NCBI GenBank assembly: GCA_050747525.1
Contig: JBOGOC010000097.1
Coordinates: 85,388-149,387, forward strand
From: JBOGOC01 sp050747525
GTDB lineage: Bacteria; Acidobacteriota; Polarisedimenticolia; JACPZX01; DASXTC01
Direction of reading: 5' to 3'
DNA: 64,000 nucleotides
A program made the translations under genes and the position numbers. A model generated the notes under the pieces. The model was not told where the DNA came from. It did no database searches and saw only the letters and a program-made list of their open reading frames with translations. The first letter of the stretch is position 1. Every line of letters begins with the position of its first letter. This document shows positions 51,441 through 60,631 of the stretch, piece after piece.

Positions 51441-53513
51441 ATGGGCCGCAGCACCACGACCACGTGGCTGAGCAACCTGGCGCTTTCCTTCGTCGCGGTC
51501 ATCGTGTTCGCCGCGGTGGGCGAGACCGTCCTGTGGCTGGCGGGCGCCCCCACCTTGAGGGAGTCGCGCGACCCGTTCCGGGGTTTCTCGAACAGGGTGC
51601 GGGTGTTCGAGGAGGACCGATCGCATGGCGTCTTCCGCACCGCGGAGCACGCCATGCGGCATTCGTTCCGCGACCAGCGGTTCCTGGCGCGCAGGCCCTC
51701 CGGGGGGCTGCGCGTGTTCGTGCTGGGAGGCTCCAGCGCCTACGGCTTTCCACACGACGCCGGGACGGCGTTTGCCGCGTTGCTGGGGCGCACGCTCGAG
51801 CTGGCGCATCCCGACAGGCGTGTGGAGGTGGTCAACGCGGCGGCCATGTCGTACGGCTCGCACCGCCTGCGGGTGCTCGCCCACGAGGTGCTGGAGCACG
51901 AGGTGGACGTTCTGGTGCTGTACGAAGCGCACAACGAGTTCGTGGAGGAGCGGTTCTACCGCCAGATCGCGGACGCCCCACGGGCGCTCGAGCCGCTGCG
52001 CGCCCGGCTGCACGGCACGCGACTCTATTCCGCTCTGACATTCGGCCTCCAGGGGCTGATGCGGCGCGAACCCCCGGCCATCCCGGCCGGCGCGCTCCTG
52101 GGGCTCGACGTGGCGCGAGAGGATGCTTCGCACCGCAGGGACGACGACAAGCGCCTTGCCGTGGCCAGATTCCGGGAGAATCTCTCCGCGGTGCTCGACC
52201 TGGCGCGCAGACGTGGCACGCAGGCCGTGCTGTGCACCGTGGCAGCCAACCTGCGGGACTGGCCTCCGAACCAGTCGCTCTTCGACCCCTCGACATCCGC
52301 AGAGGGGCGCGAGGAGGCGCTGGCGCTGGAGGCGGCCGCCCGCACGGCGCTCGACAAGTCCGACGCTGCCGGCGCTCTCGCGGCGATCCAGCGCGCGACG
52401 ATGCTGGCGCCCGGACACGCGGGCTTCCGTTACCTGGAGGGGCGAGCCCTGGAGGGGCTGGCGCGATGGGACGAGGCGCGCACGGCCTACCGGCGCGCCG
52501 CGGACGACGACGCCCAGCCCGCGCGGGCTCTCTCGAACTTCAACGACACGATCCGGCGTCTGGCAAGCGAGAGGTCGCTCCCGCTGGCCGACATCGAACG
52601 GCACTTCGAGCGCTCCTCGCCTCACGGACTCGTGGGCTTCAACCTGATCGAGGACTACGTGCACCCCACCGCCGAGGGGCACCAGCGGATCGCCTTCGAG
52701 GTGTGGCGCGTCATGGAGGAAGCGGGCCTGGCCGGCGACCCGGCGCGCGCCGATGAGGCGCTGTTCGGCAGGGTCGTGGCGGCGGCGCGCGCGGCGCGCA
52801 ACCAGGCCGAGGCCCCCACCGCGGACCGGCTCTTCAACATGGCCATCGTGCTGGAGCGCCAGGGGCTCGACGAGAAGGCGGCCGACGCGTACCGGCGCTG
52901 CCTGCAGGTGAACCCGTCCCATCACATGGCCGCCTACAACCTGGGACGCCTCCTGCACGAGTCGCGACGGCCCGATCTGGCCGAGCCGGTGTTCAGGTCG
53001 GCTCTGTCGATCGAGCCGGGCCACGTCCCGTCGCGCGTGGGCCTGGGCCTCTGTCTGGTTGGCCTGGACCGGATCGACGAGGCGGTGGACCAGCTTCGAA
53101 CGGCCGTGTCGATGGACGCGGCATCGGCGCCGGCGTGGAGCGCGCTGGGGACGGGCCTGGTGCTGGCCGGCGACCTGCACGCGGCGCTTGAGGCATTCGG
53201 CCGCGCGGTGGAGCTGCAGCCGGAAGACGGTGTCGCGCGCGCGCACCTGGGCTCGATGCAGATGGCCGCCGGCGATCTGGATGCGGCCATCGCCACGTTG
53301 CGCCATGCGATCGCGTTGAGGCACGATCTGCCGTACGCGCGCAACGATCTGGCCGATGCGCTGCGCGCCAGGGGGGAGCGGGCAGAGGCGGAAGCGCTCT
53401 ACCGTTCGAGCCTGCGCGCCGATCCGTCCGACACGCGCGCGCGGGCCGGGCTGGTGGCTCTGGAGGCTACGGGACCGACGCCGCCCGAGTCCGGGCCCCT
53501 GCCCCCTGATTGA
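51441..53513 (+). CDS. Membrane-anchored SGNH hydrolase with C-terminal TPRs
   Basis: A 690-residue protein. One N-terminal helix (LALSFVAVIVFAAVGETVLW) anchors it. The SGNH/GDSL-like domain spans about residues 85-430: block I RVFVLGGSSAYGFPHDAGTA (Ser), block III VLYEAHNEFVEE (Asn), and block V YVHPTAEGHQRIAFE (His). A TPR pair (DAAGALAAIQRATMLAPGHA) is inserted before block V. At least five more TPRs follow (AYNLGRLLHESRRPDLAEPV ... EALYRSSLRADPSDTRARAG). Such proteins remove or transfer acyl groups on envelope glycans. Starts at 51417, 51432 and 51441 are all in frame; 51441 gives the tightest signal anchor. Its 3' end overlaps the convergent lipase gene by 47 nt. Confidence 0.78.
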   Translation: MGRSTTTTWLSNLALSFVAVIVFAAVGETVLWLAGAPTLRESRDPFRGFSNRVRVFEEDRSHGVFRTAEHAMRHSFRDQRFLARRPSGGLRVFVLGGSSAYGFPHDAGTAFAALLGRTLELAHPDRRVEVVNAAAMSYGSHRLRVLAHEVLEHEVDVLVLYEAHNEFVEERFYRQIADAPRALEPLRARLHGTRLYSALTFGLQGLMRREPPAIPAGALLGLDVAREDASHRRDDDKRLAVARFRENLSAVLDLARRRGTQAVLCTVAANLRDWPPNQSLFDPSTSAEGREEALALEAAARTALDKSDAAGALAAIQRATMLAPGHAGFRYLEGRALEGLARWDEARTAYRRAADDDAQPARALSNFNDTIRRLASERSLPLADIERHFERSSPHGLVGFNLIEDYVHPTAEGHQRIAFEVWRVMEEAGLAGDPARADEALFGRVVAAARAARNQAEAPTADRLFNMAIVLERQGLDEKAADAYRRCLQVNPSHHMAAYNLGRLLHESRRPDLAEPVFRSALSIEPGHVPSRVGLGLCLVGLDRIDEAVDQLRTAVSMDAASAPAWSALGTGLVLAGDLHAALEAFGRAVELQPEDGVARAHLGSMQMAAGDLDAAIATLRHAIALRHDLPYARNDLADALRARGERAEAEALYRSSLRADPSDTRARAGLVALEATGPTPPESGPLPPD

Positions 53514-54840
53514 AGAGCAGCAGGTAGAGAAGGTTGTTCTTCAGCGTCGGGTTGTTGGGGAGCACGCCGTGCTGTCCGCACACGAAGGAGGCCGAGCTGA
53601 AGGCAACGGGGACTTCGTCCTCGTCCTGGGAGAGTCCCAGCAGGCTCGCCATCAGGACGGTGCCGTCTCCCGGCCCGTAGAGGTTCTTGTCGTCGAACAG
53701 CAGCAGCGGCGCGCCGTTCTTGTGGCTCACGGTGGCCGTCTTGAGGGTGGAGAGGCAGTCGCCGCCGAAGGCGTGGTACTCGACGTGAGTCCCGGCGGGC
53801 TCCGGGGCGTCGAGCGCCTCGTGGAACGTCCGGGCGTTGAGCAGCCGCTCCTGCAGGAAGCCTCGCAGCCTCTCGTTGTGCCGGTCGAGGGTCGCCCTGT
53901 CGCCATCCATTTTGCGGGCGATCCTCTTCTGCGTCTCGGCGGAGAAGACCGACCACTGGTTCCGCTCCCAGTTCTCTGCGTCGTACAGGTCGAGGGGAAG
54001 CGGAGCCCCTTCGTCGTCCTCGAAGACCATCGTGCCCTGAGGCGGAAGCATCTGGAACACGGCGGGCATGGTGAAGACCACCTCGGGCCTCATCGGGCGG
54101 AAGCCCTTCTTGACCCCATGATGCAGGATGCGCAGCGATTGGAGGCATCCCTGGTTGGGGGTGCCGATCAGGATCACCTTGTTGACGTTGGGCGCTCCTG
54201 CCATGGTGGGCACGAACGGGGGGCCGTCACTCACCACGTCGCGGTCGCCGTACTTGACGTAGTAGCGCGCGATGAGGCCTCCCTGGCTGTGCGCGACGAG
54301 GTCGAACCGCTCGGCCGGGTCGCCGCGCGCCTCCTTGAGATGCTCGATGGCCGCGGCCAGCCGCCGCGCCGACTCCACGTTGTCGCGCCGCCAGTCATAG
54401 ATGAAGACGAAGGCGTTGTCGCCGGGGCGGGGATGTTCGATGTCGCCGATCTGGTAGCCGCCCGCCTCCCTGAGGGAGCGGATGGCCTCGCGGTAGTAGT
54501 CGACTCCCCACAGGCTCTCGTAGATCTGGTAAGGCTCGAGCGCCTCTCCGGGGACATCGGAGTCGGACCCGTCGTCGAGCGAGAGGGCCAGGTCGTCGCT
54601 GTCTCCTCCCATCAGCACGTTCGTCATCGTCCCCCAGGCGACCTTGTGGGTCTGCGGGTCGCGCAGCTTCGAGCCCATGAACCCATGGATCAGGATCAGG
54701 GGCTGGCGCTCTCCGTTGAACGCGGCGATGGCCGTCATGCGGCTCATGTCCGGCTCCTGCCTGGCCGCGCAGGCGGATGAAACGGCCGCGGCGGCCAGCA
54801 GAAGCATCGACAGAACCGGGATGGGCCGTGGGTAACTCAT
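53467..54840 (-). CDS. Lipoprotein alpha/beta-hydrolase (LCAT/lipase-like)
   Basis: A 457-residue exported lipoprotein (lipobox VSSAC). Lipase features are LILIHGFMGSKLRDPQ (oxyanion HG), FIYDWRRDN, FDLVAHSQGGLIARYYVKYG with the Ser nucleophile elbow (AHSQG), NKVILIGTPNQGCLQSL, and late NLYGPGDGTVLMASLLGL and FVCGQHGVLPNNP, which supply Asp and His. The order resembles LCAT/phospholipase-type hydrolases. ATG 54840 opens a clean signal peptide; the open frame upstream to 55017 lacks one. Confidence 0.8.
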   Translation of the reverse strand: MSYPRPIPVLSMLLLAAAAVSSACAARQEPDMSRMTAIAAFNGERQPLILIHGFMGSKLRDPQTHKVAWGTMTNVLMGGDSDDLALSLDDGSDSDVPGEALEPYQIYESLWGVDYYREAIRSLREAGGYQIGDIEHPRPGDNAFVFIYDWRRDNVESARRLAAAIEHLKEARGDPAERFDLVAHSQGGLIARYYVKYGDRDVVSDGPPFVPTMAGAPNVNKVILIGTPNQGCLQSLRILHHGVKKGFRPMRPEVVFTMPAVFQMLPPQGTMVFEDDEGAPLPLDLYDAENWERNQWSVFSAETQKRIARKMDGDRATLDRHNERLRGFLQERLLNARTFHEALDAPEPAGTHVEYHAFGGDCLSTLKTATVSHKNGAPLLLFDDKNLYGPGDGTVLMASLLGLSQDEDEVPVAFSSASFVCGQHGVLPNNPTLKNNLLYLLLFNQGAGARTRAASVP

Positions 54841-55093
54841 GGGTATGCGCTCATGAAGAAGGATGTGGCCGGGACTTCGCCGTGTGCCGGGGATATTCAC
54901 GGGCCAGATATTGCATGCTGGTGCTTCAATATGGCAGCCCGCCCGGAACTTCGCAAGCCTCCGGTCCCAACAGGGCGGAAACCGCCCTTGTAACGGGACG
55001 TAGAGAACCCCAGCCACGCGCCACCGCTCTGGTATGCTTCGGCGCTCAAAAGCTCACTGGAACCCGGCATCTGGAATATCGAGGGGAGGAACG

Positions 55094-56335
55094 ATGAAAC
55101 GACTCACTGGCTTCGCCGCCACGCTGGCGCTCGGCGCCGCGGCCTGGCTGTCCGCCGCGCACGCGTCCGACTGGCCGCAGTTCCGCGGCATCCGTCGCGA
55201 CGGAGTATCCGCGGAGACGGGCCTGCTTCATGCCTGGCCCGAGTCGGGCCCGCGCGAGGCCTGGCGGCGCCCGGTTGGCCCCGGCTACTCGGGGGTCTCC
55301 GTGGTCAAGGGGCGGCTCTACACGATGTTCGCGGAAGGGGATGGCGACGCGGCCATGGAATATGCGGTCGCCCTGAATCCCGCCGACGGAAAGGAGATCT
55401 GGCGCACCGCGGTGGACAAGCGCTACGACACCCAGTTCGGCAACGGCCCGCGCGCCACGCCCACGGTGGATGGTGATTCCGTCTACGTGCTGGGATCGCG
55501 CGGCACCCTGATGGCCCTGTCCACGGCCGACGGCTCGCAGCGGTGGAAGGTGCAGCTGACCGAGGCGTTCGGCGCCAAGGTGCCTACCTGGGGCTTCACG
55601 GTGTCGGCCGTGGTGGATGGCGGGAAGGTCATCCTGGAGGGGGGCGGCCCCCAGGGCAAGTCCTACGCCGGCATCGACGCGAAGAGCGGCCAGGTGCTGT
55701 GGACGTTCGGCGACGGCCCGTCCGAGCCGGGCTACATGTCCCCGCTGGCCGTGGACCTGGAAGGGCGGCGCCAGTACGTGAGCGTGGTCGGGACGACCGT
55801 GAGGTCGGTGGACGGGGCCGGCAAGATGCTCTGGTCCTACCCCTGGCCCGAGGCGGAGACCCACGCGACGCCGGTTTTCGTCCCGCCCGATCGCCTCTTC
55901 CTGTCCGGGGTCGAGGGCGCGGGAAGCGTGATGCTGCAGGTCAAGAACGGCAAGGGAGAGGCCGCGGTCACCGAAGTCTGGAAGAATCCCATGTTCCGCA
56001 CGCACTTCAACGCGGCGGTCCTCCAGAAAGACCATCTGTACGGGTTCGACAACACGACGCTGAAGTGCATCTCGGTGAAGGACGGCTCGGTGGCATGGGT
56101 GAAGAGAGGGCTCGGCAAGGGCTCCCTCATCGCCGCCGACGGGCTGCTGATGGTGCTGTCGGATGATGGCCGTCTCGTTCTGGTGGAGGCCAACCCCTCG
56201 CAGTACGCGGAGAAGGGGAGCATCCAGGCGCTCAAGCCGGAAGGCGGGCGCGCGTGGACGCCGCCGTCACTGGCCGAAGGGCGCCTCTACGTGCGCAACC
56301 ATGCCGAGCTCGTCGCCTACATCGTGAAGGGGTGA
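55094..56335 (+). CDS. Secreted PQQ-like beta-propeller protein
   Basis: A 413-residue exported protein with a signal peptide (FAATLALGAAAWLSAAHA). The propeller starts DWPQFRGIRRDGVSAETGLL and has blades such as VALNPADGKEIWRTAVDKRY, LMALSTADGSQRWKVQL, IDAKSGQVLWTFGDG and ISVKDGSVAWVKRGLGKGSL. It resembles the membrane-bound protein at 10265-11998 in blade order, so the two are probably paralogues. No catalytic dehydrogenase residues are evident. gaggggaggaac precedes ATG 55094. It is followed after 4 nt by a LolA-like gene, presumably in one operon. Confidence 0.8.
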   Translation: MKRLTGFAATLALGAAAWLSAAHASDWPQFRGIRRDGVSAETGLLHAWPESGPREAWRRPVGPGYSGVSVVKGRLYTMFAEGDGDAAMEYAVALNPADGKEIWRTAVDKRYDTQFGNGPRATPTVDGDSVYVLGSRGTLMALSTADGSQRWKVQLTEAFGAKVPTWGFTVSAVVDGGKVILEGGGPQGKSYAGIDAKSGQVLWTFGDGPSEPGYMSPLAVDLEGRRQYVSVVGTTVRSVDGAGKMLWSYPWPEAETHATPVFVPPDRLFLSGVEGAGSVMLQVKNGKGEAAVTEVWKNPMFRTHFNAAVLQKDHLYGFDNTTLKCISVKDGSVAWVKRGLGKGSLIAADGLLMVLSDDGRLVLVEANPSQYAEKGSIQALKPEGGRAWTPPSLAEGRLYVRNHAELVAYIVKG

Positions 56336-56339
56336 AGCC

Positions 56340-57503
56340 ATGACGACTCTTCTGGGCGCGTACCTGTCGGTCGTGCTGGCGGCCGCGGCCCCCTCGCTGG
56401 ACGACCTGATTGCGCGGCACATCGACTCGCATGGCGGTGCCGCCAAGTGGCGAGAGGTCCAGACGCTCAAGATGTCCGGCACGATGACCTCGTGGAGCAA
56501 GAAGGCTCCCTTCACGCTGGTCAAGACGCGCGACGGGAAGTATCACCTCGACGGCGTGCAGGACGAGCAGAAGCTGGAGATCGGCTACGACGGCACCACA
56601 GCCTGGTGGGACAATCGCATGATGCAGGAAGGCGCGCAGAAAGTGCGGGGCGCCGACCTGCCCGTGATCCTGCGCGAGACCGACTTCCCCACGCCCTTCT
56701 TCGACTACAAGGAGAAGAAGCACGAGGTGAAGCTGCTGGGGCCGAAGGCCATCGAAGGGCGCGACGCGCTGGCGATCGAGGTGAAGCGGGCCGACGGTCT
56801 GTCAGAGACCTGGTATCTCGACCCGAAGACCTGCCTGGAGATCGCCCGCGAGTCTCCGGGCTCGGACTTCGGACGCCCCGTGCCGCAGCAGACCTTCTAC
56901 GAGGACTTCCGGAAAGTGAACGGGATCACCCTTCCCTTCCGCATCGACAGCCAGTGGTACACGCGCGAAAGGGCGCTGGAGATCGAGTCCATCGAGATGA
57001 ACGTCCCCGTGGAGGAGGCCAGGTTCAAGCTGCCGCCCCCCGCGGGGATGGGGCCGCTGCAGCCGCTGGCGGGGGAATGGAAGGTGACCTTCAAGCGGCG
57101 CCAGGGAGACGGCGCCCCCTGGCAGGACGGCGAGCGTGCCAGCCGGATCGAAGCGCTGCTGGGCGGCGCTCTCCTTCAGGAGCGCTACCTGTCGGGAGAG
57201 GGGAGCGAAGTTCTCAGGAGCTTCACCTTCGATCGCTACCGCAAGAAGTACCGCATCACCGACATCAACGAGCAGCAGACCTACCTGGACATCCTGGACG
57301 GGGATTTCGACGAGAGCAAGAAGCTGGTGGCGACCGACGTGACCACCGGCACGCCGGCGCTGATGTTCGGCATGACTATCCACGGAAGGGTGACGGTGCA
57401 CGAGATAGCCGCCGACACCTTCAAGCTGGACGAGGACTACTCCATCGACGGCGGCACGAACTGGATCAACGTGCTGCAGGCGACCTACACCCGCAAGAAG
57501 TGA
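56340..57503 (+). CDS. Exported LolA-like protein with C-terminal DUF1579-like domain
   Basis: A 387-residue exported protein. Residues 15-240 have the half-barrel pattern of LolA/RseB/outer-membrane lipoprotein-sorting proteins: LDDLIARHIDSHGGAAKWRE, TLKMSGTMTSW, GYDGTTAWWDNRMMQEG, AIEVKRADGLSETWYLDPKT, TFYEDFRKVNGITLPFRIDS. Residues 240-387 begin PLQPLAGEWKVTFKRRQGDG, as in DUF1579-type lipocalin-like domains. Such proteins carry lipids or lipoproteins in the periplasm. ATG 56340 begins 4 nt after the PQQ-propeller stop. Confidence 0.7.
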   Translation: MTTLLGAYLSVVLAAAAPSLDDLIARHIDSHGGAAKWREVQTLKMSGTMTSWSKKAPFTLVKTRDGKYHLDGVQDEQKLEIGYDGTTAWWDNRMMQEGAQKVRGADLPVILRETDFPTPFFDYKEKKHEVKLLGPKAIEGRDALAIEVKRADGLSETWYLDPKTCLEIARESPGSDFGRPVPQQTFYEDFRKVNGITLPFRIDSQWYTRERALEIESIEMNVPVEEARFKLPPPAGMGPLQPLAGEWKVTFKRRQGDGAPWQDGERASRIEALLGGALLQERYLSGEGSEVLRSFTFDRYRKKYRITDINEQQTYLDILDGDFDESKKLVATDVTTGTPALMFGMTIHGRVTVHEIAADTFKLDEDYSIDGGTNWINVLQATYTRKK

Positions 57504-57510
57504 TCAGGGA

Positions 57511-57540
57511 AGCGGCCCCGGGCAGTCGCCCGAGGCCGCT
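57511..57540. terminator. Intergenic hairpin between convergent genes
   Basis: agcggcc-cc-gggc-agtc-gccc-ga-ggccgct forms a long GC stem, about 11-12 bp with one internal mismatch, and a 4-nt loop. It lies between the LolA-like gene and the convergent SDR gene. No T tract follows on either strand. It fits a hairpin terminator or RNA 3'-end stabiliser shared by both genes. Confidence 0.5.
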
Positions 57541-57569
57541 CCATGCGGCTCAAGGGGATGGACGCAAGC

Positions 57570-58268
57570 TCACCAGGGGATGTCGGTGCCGTCGTGATTG
57601 AACCAGCGCCCGCTGTCGTTGAGCCGCACGGAGGCCAGGACCGTCCGCATGTTGTGCACGCTCTCCTCGACGCTCAGCGGCGCGTGCCTGGTCCCCATAT
57701 CGGTGCGCACCCAGCCGGGGTTGAGCGTCACACAGGTGATGCCGCGCTCGCGCAGGTCGATGGACAGGCTCTTCATGACCATGTTGACCCCAGCCTTGCT
57801 GCTGCGGTAGGCATAGGCGTTGCCCGAGGTGTTATCGGCCACGCTTCCCATGCGGCTGCTGATGGTGGCGATCACCTTGCGGCTGCTGCGCCCCACGTGC
57901 CCGGCGAAGGCCTCGCTCATCTTCAGCGGAGCGATGGTGTTCACCTTGAGCACCTCCAGCCACGACTTCACGTCGATCTGGCCCAGCACCTGCCCGTGAG
58001 GCCCGTAGAGCCCCGCGTTGTTGATGAGCAGATCGATGGCTTCGTGATCCAGCTCCCTGGCCAGACTCTCGATGTTGGCCTGATCGGTGATGTCGAGGGG
58101 ATGGACGCTCACGCGCTCCTTGAACGTGGACGCGAACCGTGTCAGAGCCTCGGAGCGCTGCGGGCGGCGGCAGCAGGCGAAGACGCGCCAGTTGCCGTCC
58201 AGGCCGTACTGGCGCACCATCTCGAAGCCGATGCCGCGGCTCGCTCCGGTGACGAGGACGCTTTCCAT
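57570..58268 (-). CDS. Short-chain dehydrogenase/reductase (SDR)
   Basis: A 232-residue cytosolic NAD(P)-dependent oxidoreductase. The cofactor motif GASRGIG is at residues 8-14, NNAGLYGPHG at about 85, and the catalytic triad is Ser in ISSRMGSVADN with Tyr and Lys in YAYRSSK. The sequence is close to the CsgA/C-factor-like subgroup (SVLVTGASRGIG at the very N-terminus, GWVRTDMG late). Substrate unknown. Arg after CCR at the end of beta2 hints at NADP(H). Confidence 0.85.
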   Translation of the reverse strand: MESVLVTGASRGIGFEMVRQYGLDGNWRVFACCRRPQRSEALTRFASTFKERVSVHPLDITDQANIESLARELDHEAIDLLINNAGLYGPHGQVLGQIDVKSWLEVLKVNTIAPLKMSEAFAGHVGRSSRKVIATISSRMGSVADNTSGNAYAYRSSKAGVNMVMKSLSIDLRERGITCVTLNPGWVRTDMGTRHAPLSVEESVHNMRTVLASVRLNDSGRWFNHDGTDIPW

Positions 58269-58351
58269 GCGGGCCTCTCCGGCGGTTGACGGAGACGGAT
58301 TGGCTCGATTCTAGTCCGGCACGGCCGTTCGGACAACGGCAGGCGGCAACC

Positions 58352-59866
58352 TCAAGAGGGCCTGCGCCGGAAGAGGATGAGCCGTCCCCTTTCCTGTGCC
58401 ACTTCCCAGGCCTGCTGGTAGGAGTCGAGCCGCTCCGGCGCCGCGCCCCTGAGGTCCCAGGTGATGAGATAGTCGACCCATCCGGCCAGGGGGCGCACGT
58501 CCAGAGACGAGGGGTCGCGCTCGATGAGGGCCAGCTCGGGGAGCAGGGGGACGCGGGCATCGCGCGCCGCGGGTTCCTTGAAGCGGATCTGGAAGTGTCC
58601 CGTGCGGGCCTCGTAGTCGGCCAGGTTCACCGCCTTCGCGCGCATTGCGTAGTGGCAGCCTGCGTGGCGCAGGACCGAGACGCGCCCGGGGCCCGGAGCC
58701 TCCCAGGTGAGAGGAAGCAGCACGCTTCCTTCGCGCAGCGCGTCGTCCAGCGCGAGGTATTCGGCCAGCTCGTCATTGCCGCGGCGCTGGTCGGTCCACG
58801 TGATCCCCGCCTGAGCGAGGGTCAGGACGGCGACGGCCGCGGCCACCAGGCCGCGGGACAGACGGCCGGGTGGGGGAGCGGCGAGCGGCGCGAGAAGCAG
58901 CACGGGGAAGATGGCCAGCCGATCGGTGAGGAAGTCGCCGCCGCCTGCCGACCGCGGAAGCACGAAGCAGAGCGCCCAGATCGCCGCGGCCGGCGCGACC
59001 AGGGCGAGCGCCGCCCCGCCGGGATCCCTCTCCATCCGCATGGACCGCACGCGCAGGACTCCCAGGCCAGCCAGGAGCAGCATCAGCGCGCCACCCAGCA
59101 CCATCTGTCCGGGGCCGGCGTACACGAGCCATTCCCCCCGCAGGATGTAAAGGACGATCCGGCCCCAGTCCCACCGCCGCCCGGACGAAGGGTCCGACGC
59201 CGTGGCCAGCCCCGAGACCGCCAGGAGCAGGGCGGGGGCCAGCCAGAGAGCGCGGCGCCAGGCGGGGCGCCGATCCCGCGGCGCGCATCCCAGCGCCAGG
59301 ATGGAGGCCGACGCGATCCAGGCCGCGCCGAACGACACCAGGTGCGCCAGCCACGTCGCGGCCAGCAGGACGTTCAGCAGCGCCGCGCGCGCCGCGGTGA
59401 GGGGGTGGCCCCGCCACCGCCACGCGAGCGTGATGGCCGCCAGGAAGAGCGGGAGGCTCAGGCAGAAGCTGTAGAACCCCTTGAAGAGGAAGAAGCTCAT
59501 CGCCAGCAGCGGCCCCAACGCGGCCACCGGGCCCGCCGGGCGCTCGAACGACGAGGCCCATCCCCACCACGCGGCGGTCATGCCCAGGACGTATAGCGTG
59601 AGGAGAATCCGCTCGGCTGTAACCGGCTCGGCCACGCTCATCAGGACGTACAAGGCGGCGGTGCCCATCCAGTTGGGCCCCGGCGTGAGATCGCGCTCGA
59701 AGACCTGGGGGAAGATCGAGCCGGGCTCGCTCCAGCCGAGCAGGATGGAGGTGTTGTACAGATGGCTCGGCCCGTCCTGTGTGGCCACGAAGGGGAACCA
59801 CCACAGAGGAGCGAGCACCGCCAGGGCCAGGGCCGTCGCCAGCGCAGCCGTGCGCATGGGCATCAT
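58352..59866 (-). CDS. Polytopic membrane protein, GT-C-like
   Basis: A 504-residue protein with about eleven hydrophobic helices and a C-terminal extramembrane domain (from about residue 370). The first luminal loop follows helix 1 and begins FPFVATQDGPSHLYNTSILL, with an Asp-Gly pair placed like the catalytic acidic motif of GT-C glycosyltransferases or O-mannosyltransferase-like proteins. I cannot assign a family. Other parts (FFLFKGFYSFCLSLPLFLAA) are plain membrane helices. Function unknown; envelope sugar transfer is possible. Confidence 0.55.
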   Translation of the reverse strand: MMPMRTAALATALALAVLAPLWWFPFVATQDGPSHLYNTSILLGWSEPGSIFPQVFERDLTPGPNWMGTAALYVLMSVAEPVTAERILLTLYVLGMTAAWWGWASSFERPAGPVAALGPLLAMSFFLFKGFYSFCLSLPLFLAAITLAWRWRGHPLTAARAALLNVLLAATWLAHLVSFGAAWIASASILALGCAPRDRRPAWRRALWLAPALLLAVSGLATASDPSSGRRWDWGRIVLYILRGEWLVYAGPGQMVLGGALMLLLAGLGVLRVRSMRMERDPGGAALALVAPAAAIWALCFVLPRSAGGGDFLTDRLAIFPVLLLAPLAAPPPGRLSRGLVAAAVAVLTLAQAGITWTDQRRGNDELAEYLALDDALREGSVLLPLTWEAPGPGRVSVLRHAGCHYAMRAKAVNLADYEARTGHFQIRFKEPAARDARVPLLPELALIERDPSSLDVRPLAGWVDYLITWDLRGAAPERLDSYQQAWEVAQERGRLILFRRRPS

Positions 59867-59883
59867 GTTATCTTGAATACCTC

Positions 59884-60606
59884 GTGTCGGACCGCTTCGC
59901 TCACCCCCACCCCGGCCACGAATCGTGGCGTCACAAGGTGCGCCGGCCCGACGGCGTGGTCGTTCTGGCCAGCGGCGGGCTCGACTCCTGCGTCCTGGTC
60001 GCGCACATGGCCCGCCGGAGGCGGACGGTGTACCCGCTGTTCGTCAAGGCGGGGATGGTGTGGGAGAACGCCGAGCTGGCAGCCTTGCGCAGGTTCCTGC
60101 AGGCTCTCCCCGAGCCTCTGGCCCGCCGTGTCGCCCCGCTGAAGGTGGTGTCCTCCGGGCTCGGGGGACTCTACGGCAGCCACTGGAGCACCACCGGGCA
60201 GGGGGTCCCCTCGTGGAACGCCACCGACGACAGCGTCTACCTGCCGGGGCGCAACATCATGCTGATCTCGGCCGCCGCCGTGCACGCGGCACTGCTGGGG
60301 GTGCCGCGCGTGGCGCTGGGGCCGCTGCAGGGGAATCCGTTTCCGGATTCCTCCCGCGCCTTCTTCTCGGCGATGCGGCGGGCTGTGTCGCAGGGGCTCG
60401 ATTTCCCCATCCGCCTGGAAGCGCCCTTCATGAGGATGGACAAGGAGCAGGTCATCCGGCTGGGAGAGGATCTGCCGCTCGATCTCACGTTCTCCTGCTC
60501 GCGGCCGCGCGGCGGCCGTGCCTGCCGCCGCTGCGCCAAGTGCCGCGAGAGGATCCTGGCGCTCAAAGGCGCCTCCCGCACGGCGCGGCGCGCCGCCGCC
60601 CGATGA
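59884..60606 (+). CDS. queC: 7-cyano-7-deazaguanine synthase-like (QueC) ATPase
   Basis: A 240-residue PP-loop ATPase. GTG 59884 begins the reading before the PP-loop VVVLASGGLDSCVLVAHMAR (SGGxDS). VYLPGRNIMLISAAAVHAAL matches the QueC VYVPGRN block. The zinc-binding cysteines FSCSRPRGGRACRRCAKCRE fit the C-terminal CxxC motif pattern. QueC converts CDG to preQ0 for queuosine or deazapurine synthesis. The protein deviates in the linker and has a basic tail, so it may be a QueC paralogue acting on another nucleotide. No other que genes are in the window. Confidence 0.75.
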   Translation: MSDRFAHPHPGHESWRHKVRRPDGVVVLASGGLDSCVLVAHMARRRRTVYPLFVKAGMVWENAELAALRRFLQALPEPLARRVAPLKVVSSGLGGLYGSHWSTTGQGVPSWNATDDSVYLPGRNIMLISAAAVHAALLGVPRVALGPLQGNPFPDSSRAFFSAMRRAVSQGLDFPIRLEAPFMRMDKEQVIRLGEDLPLDLTFSCSRPRGGRACRRCAKCRERILALKGASRTARRAAAR

Positions 60607-60631
60607 CGCCTTCACCGGAGGGTCGAATCCC

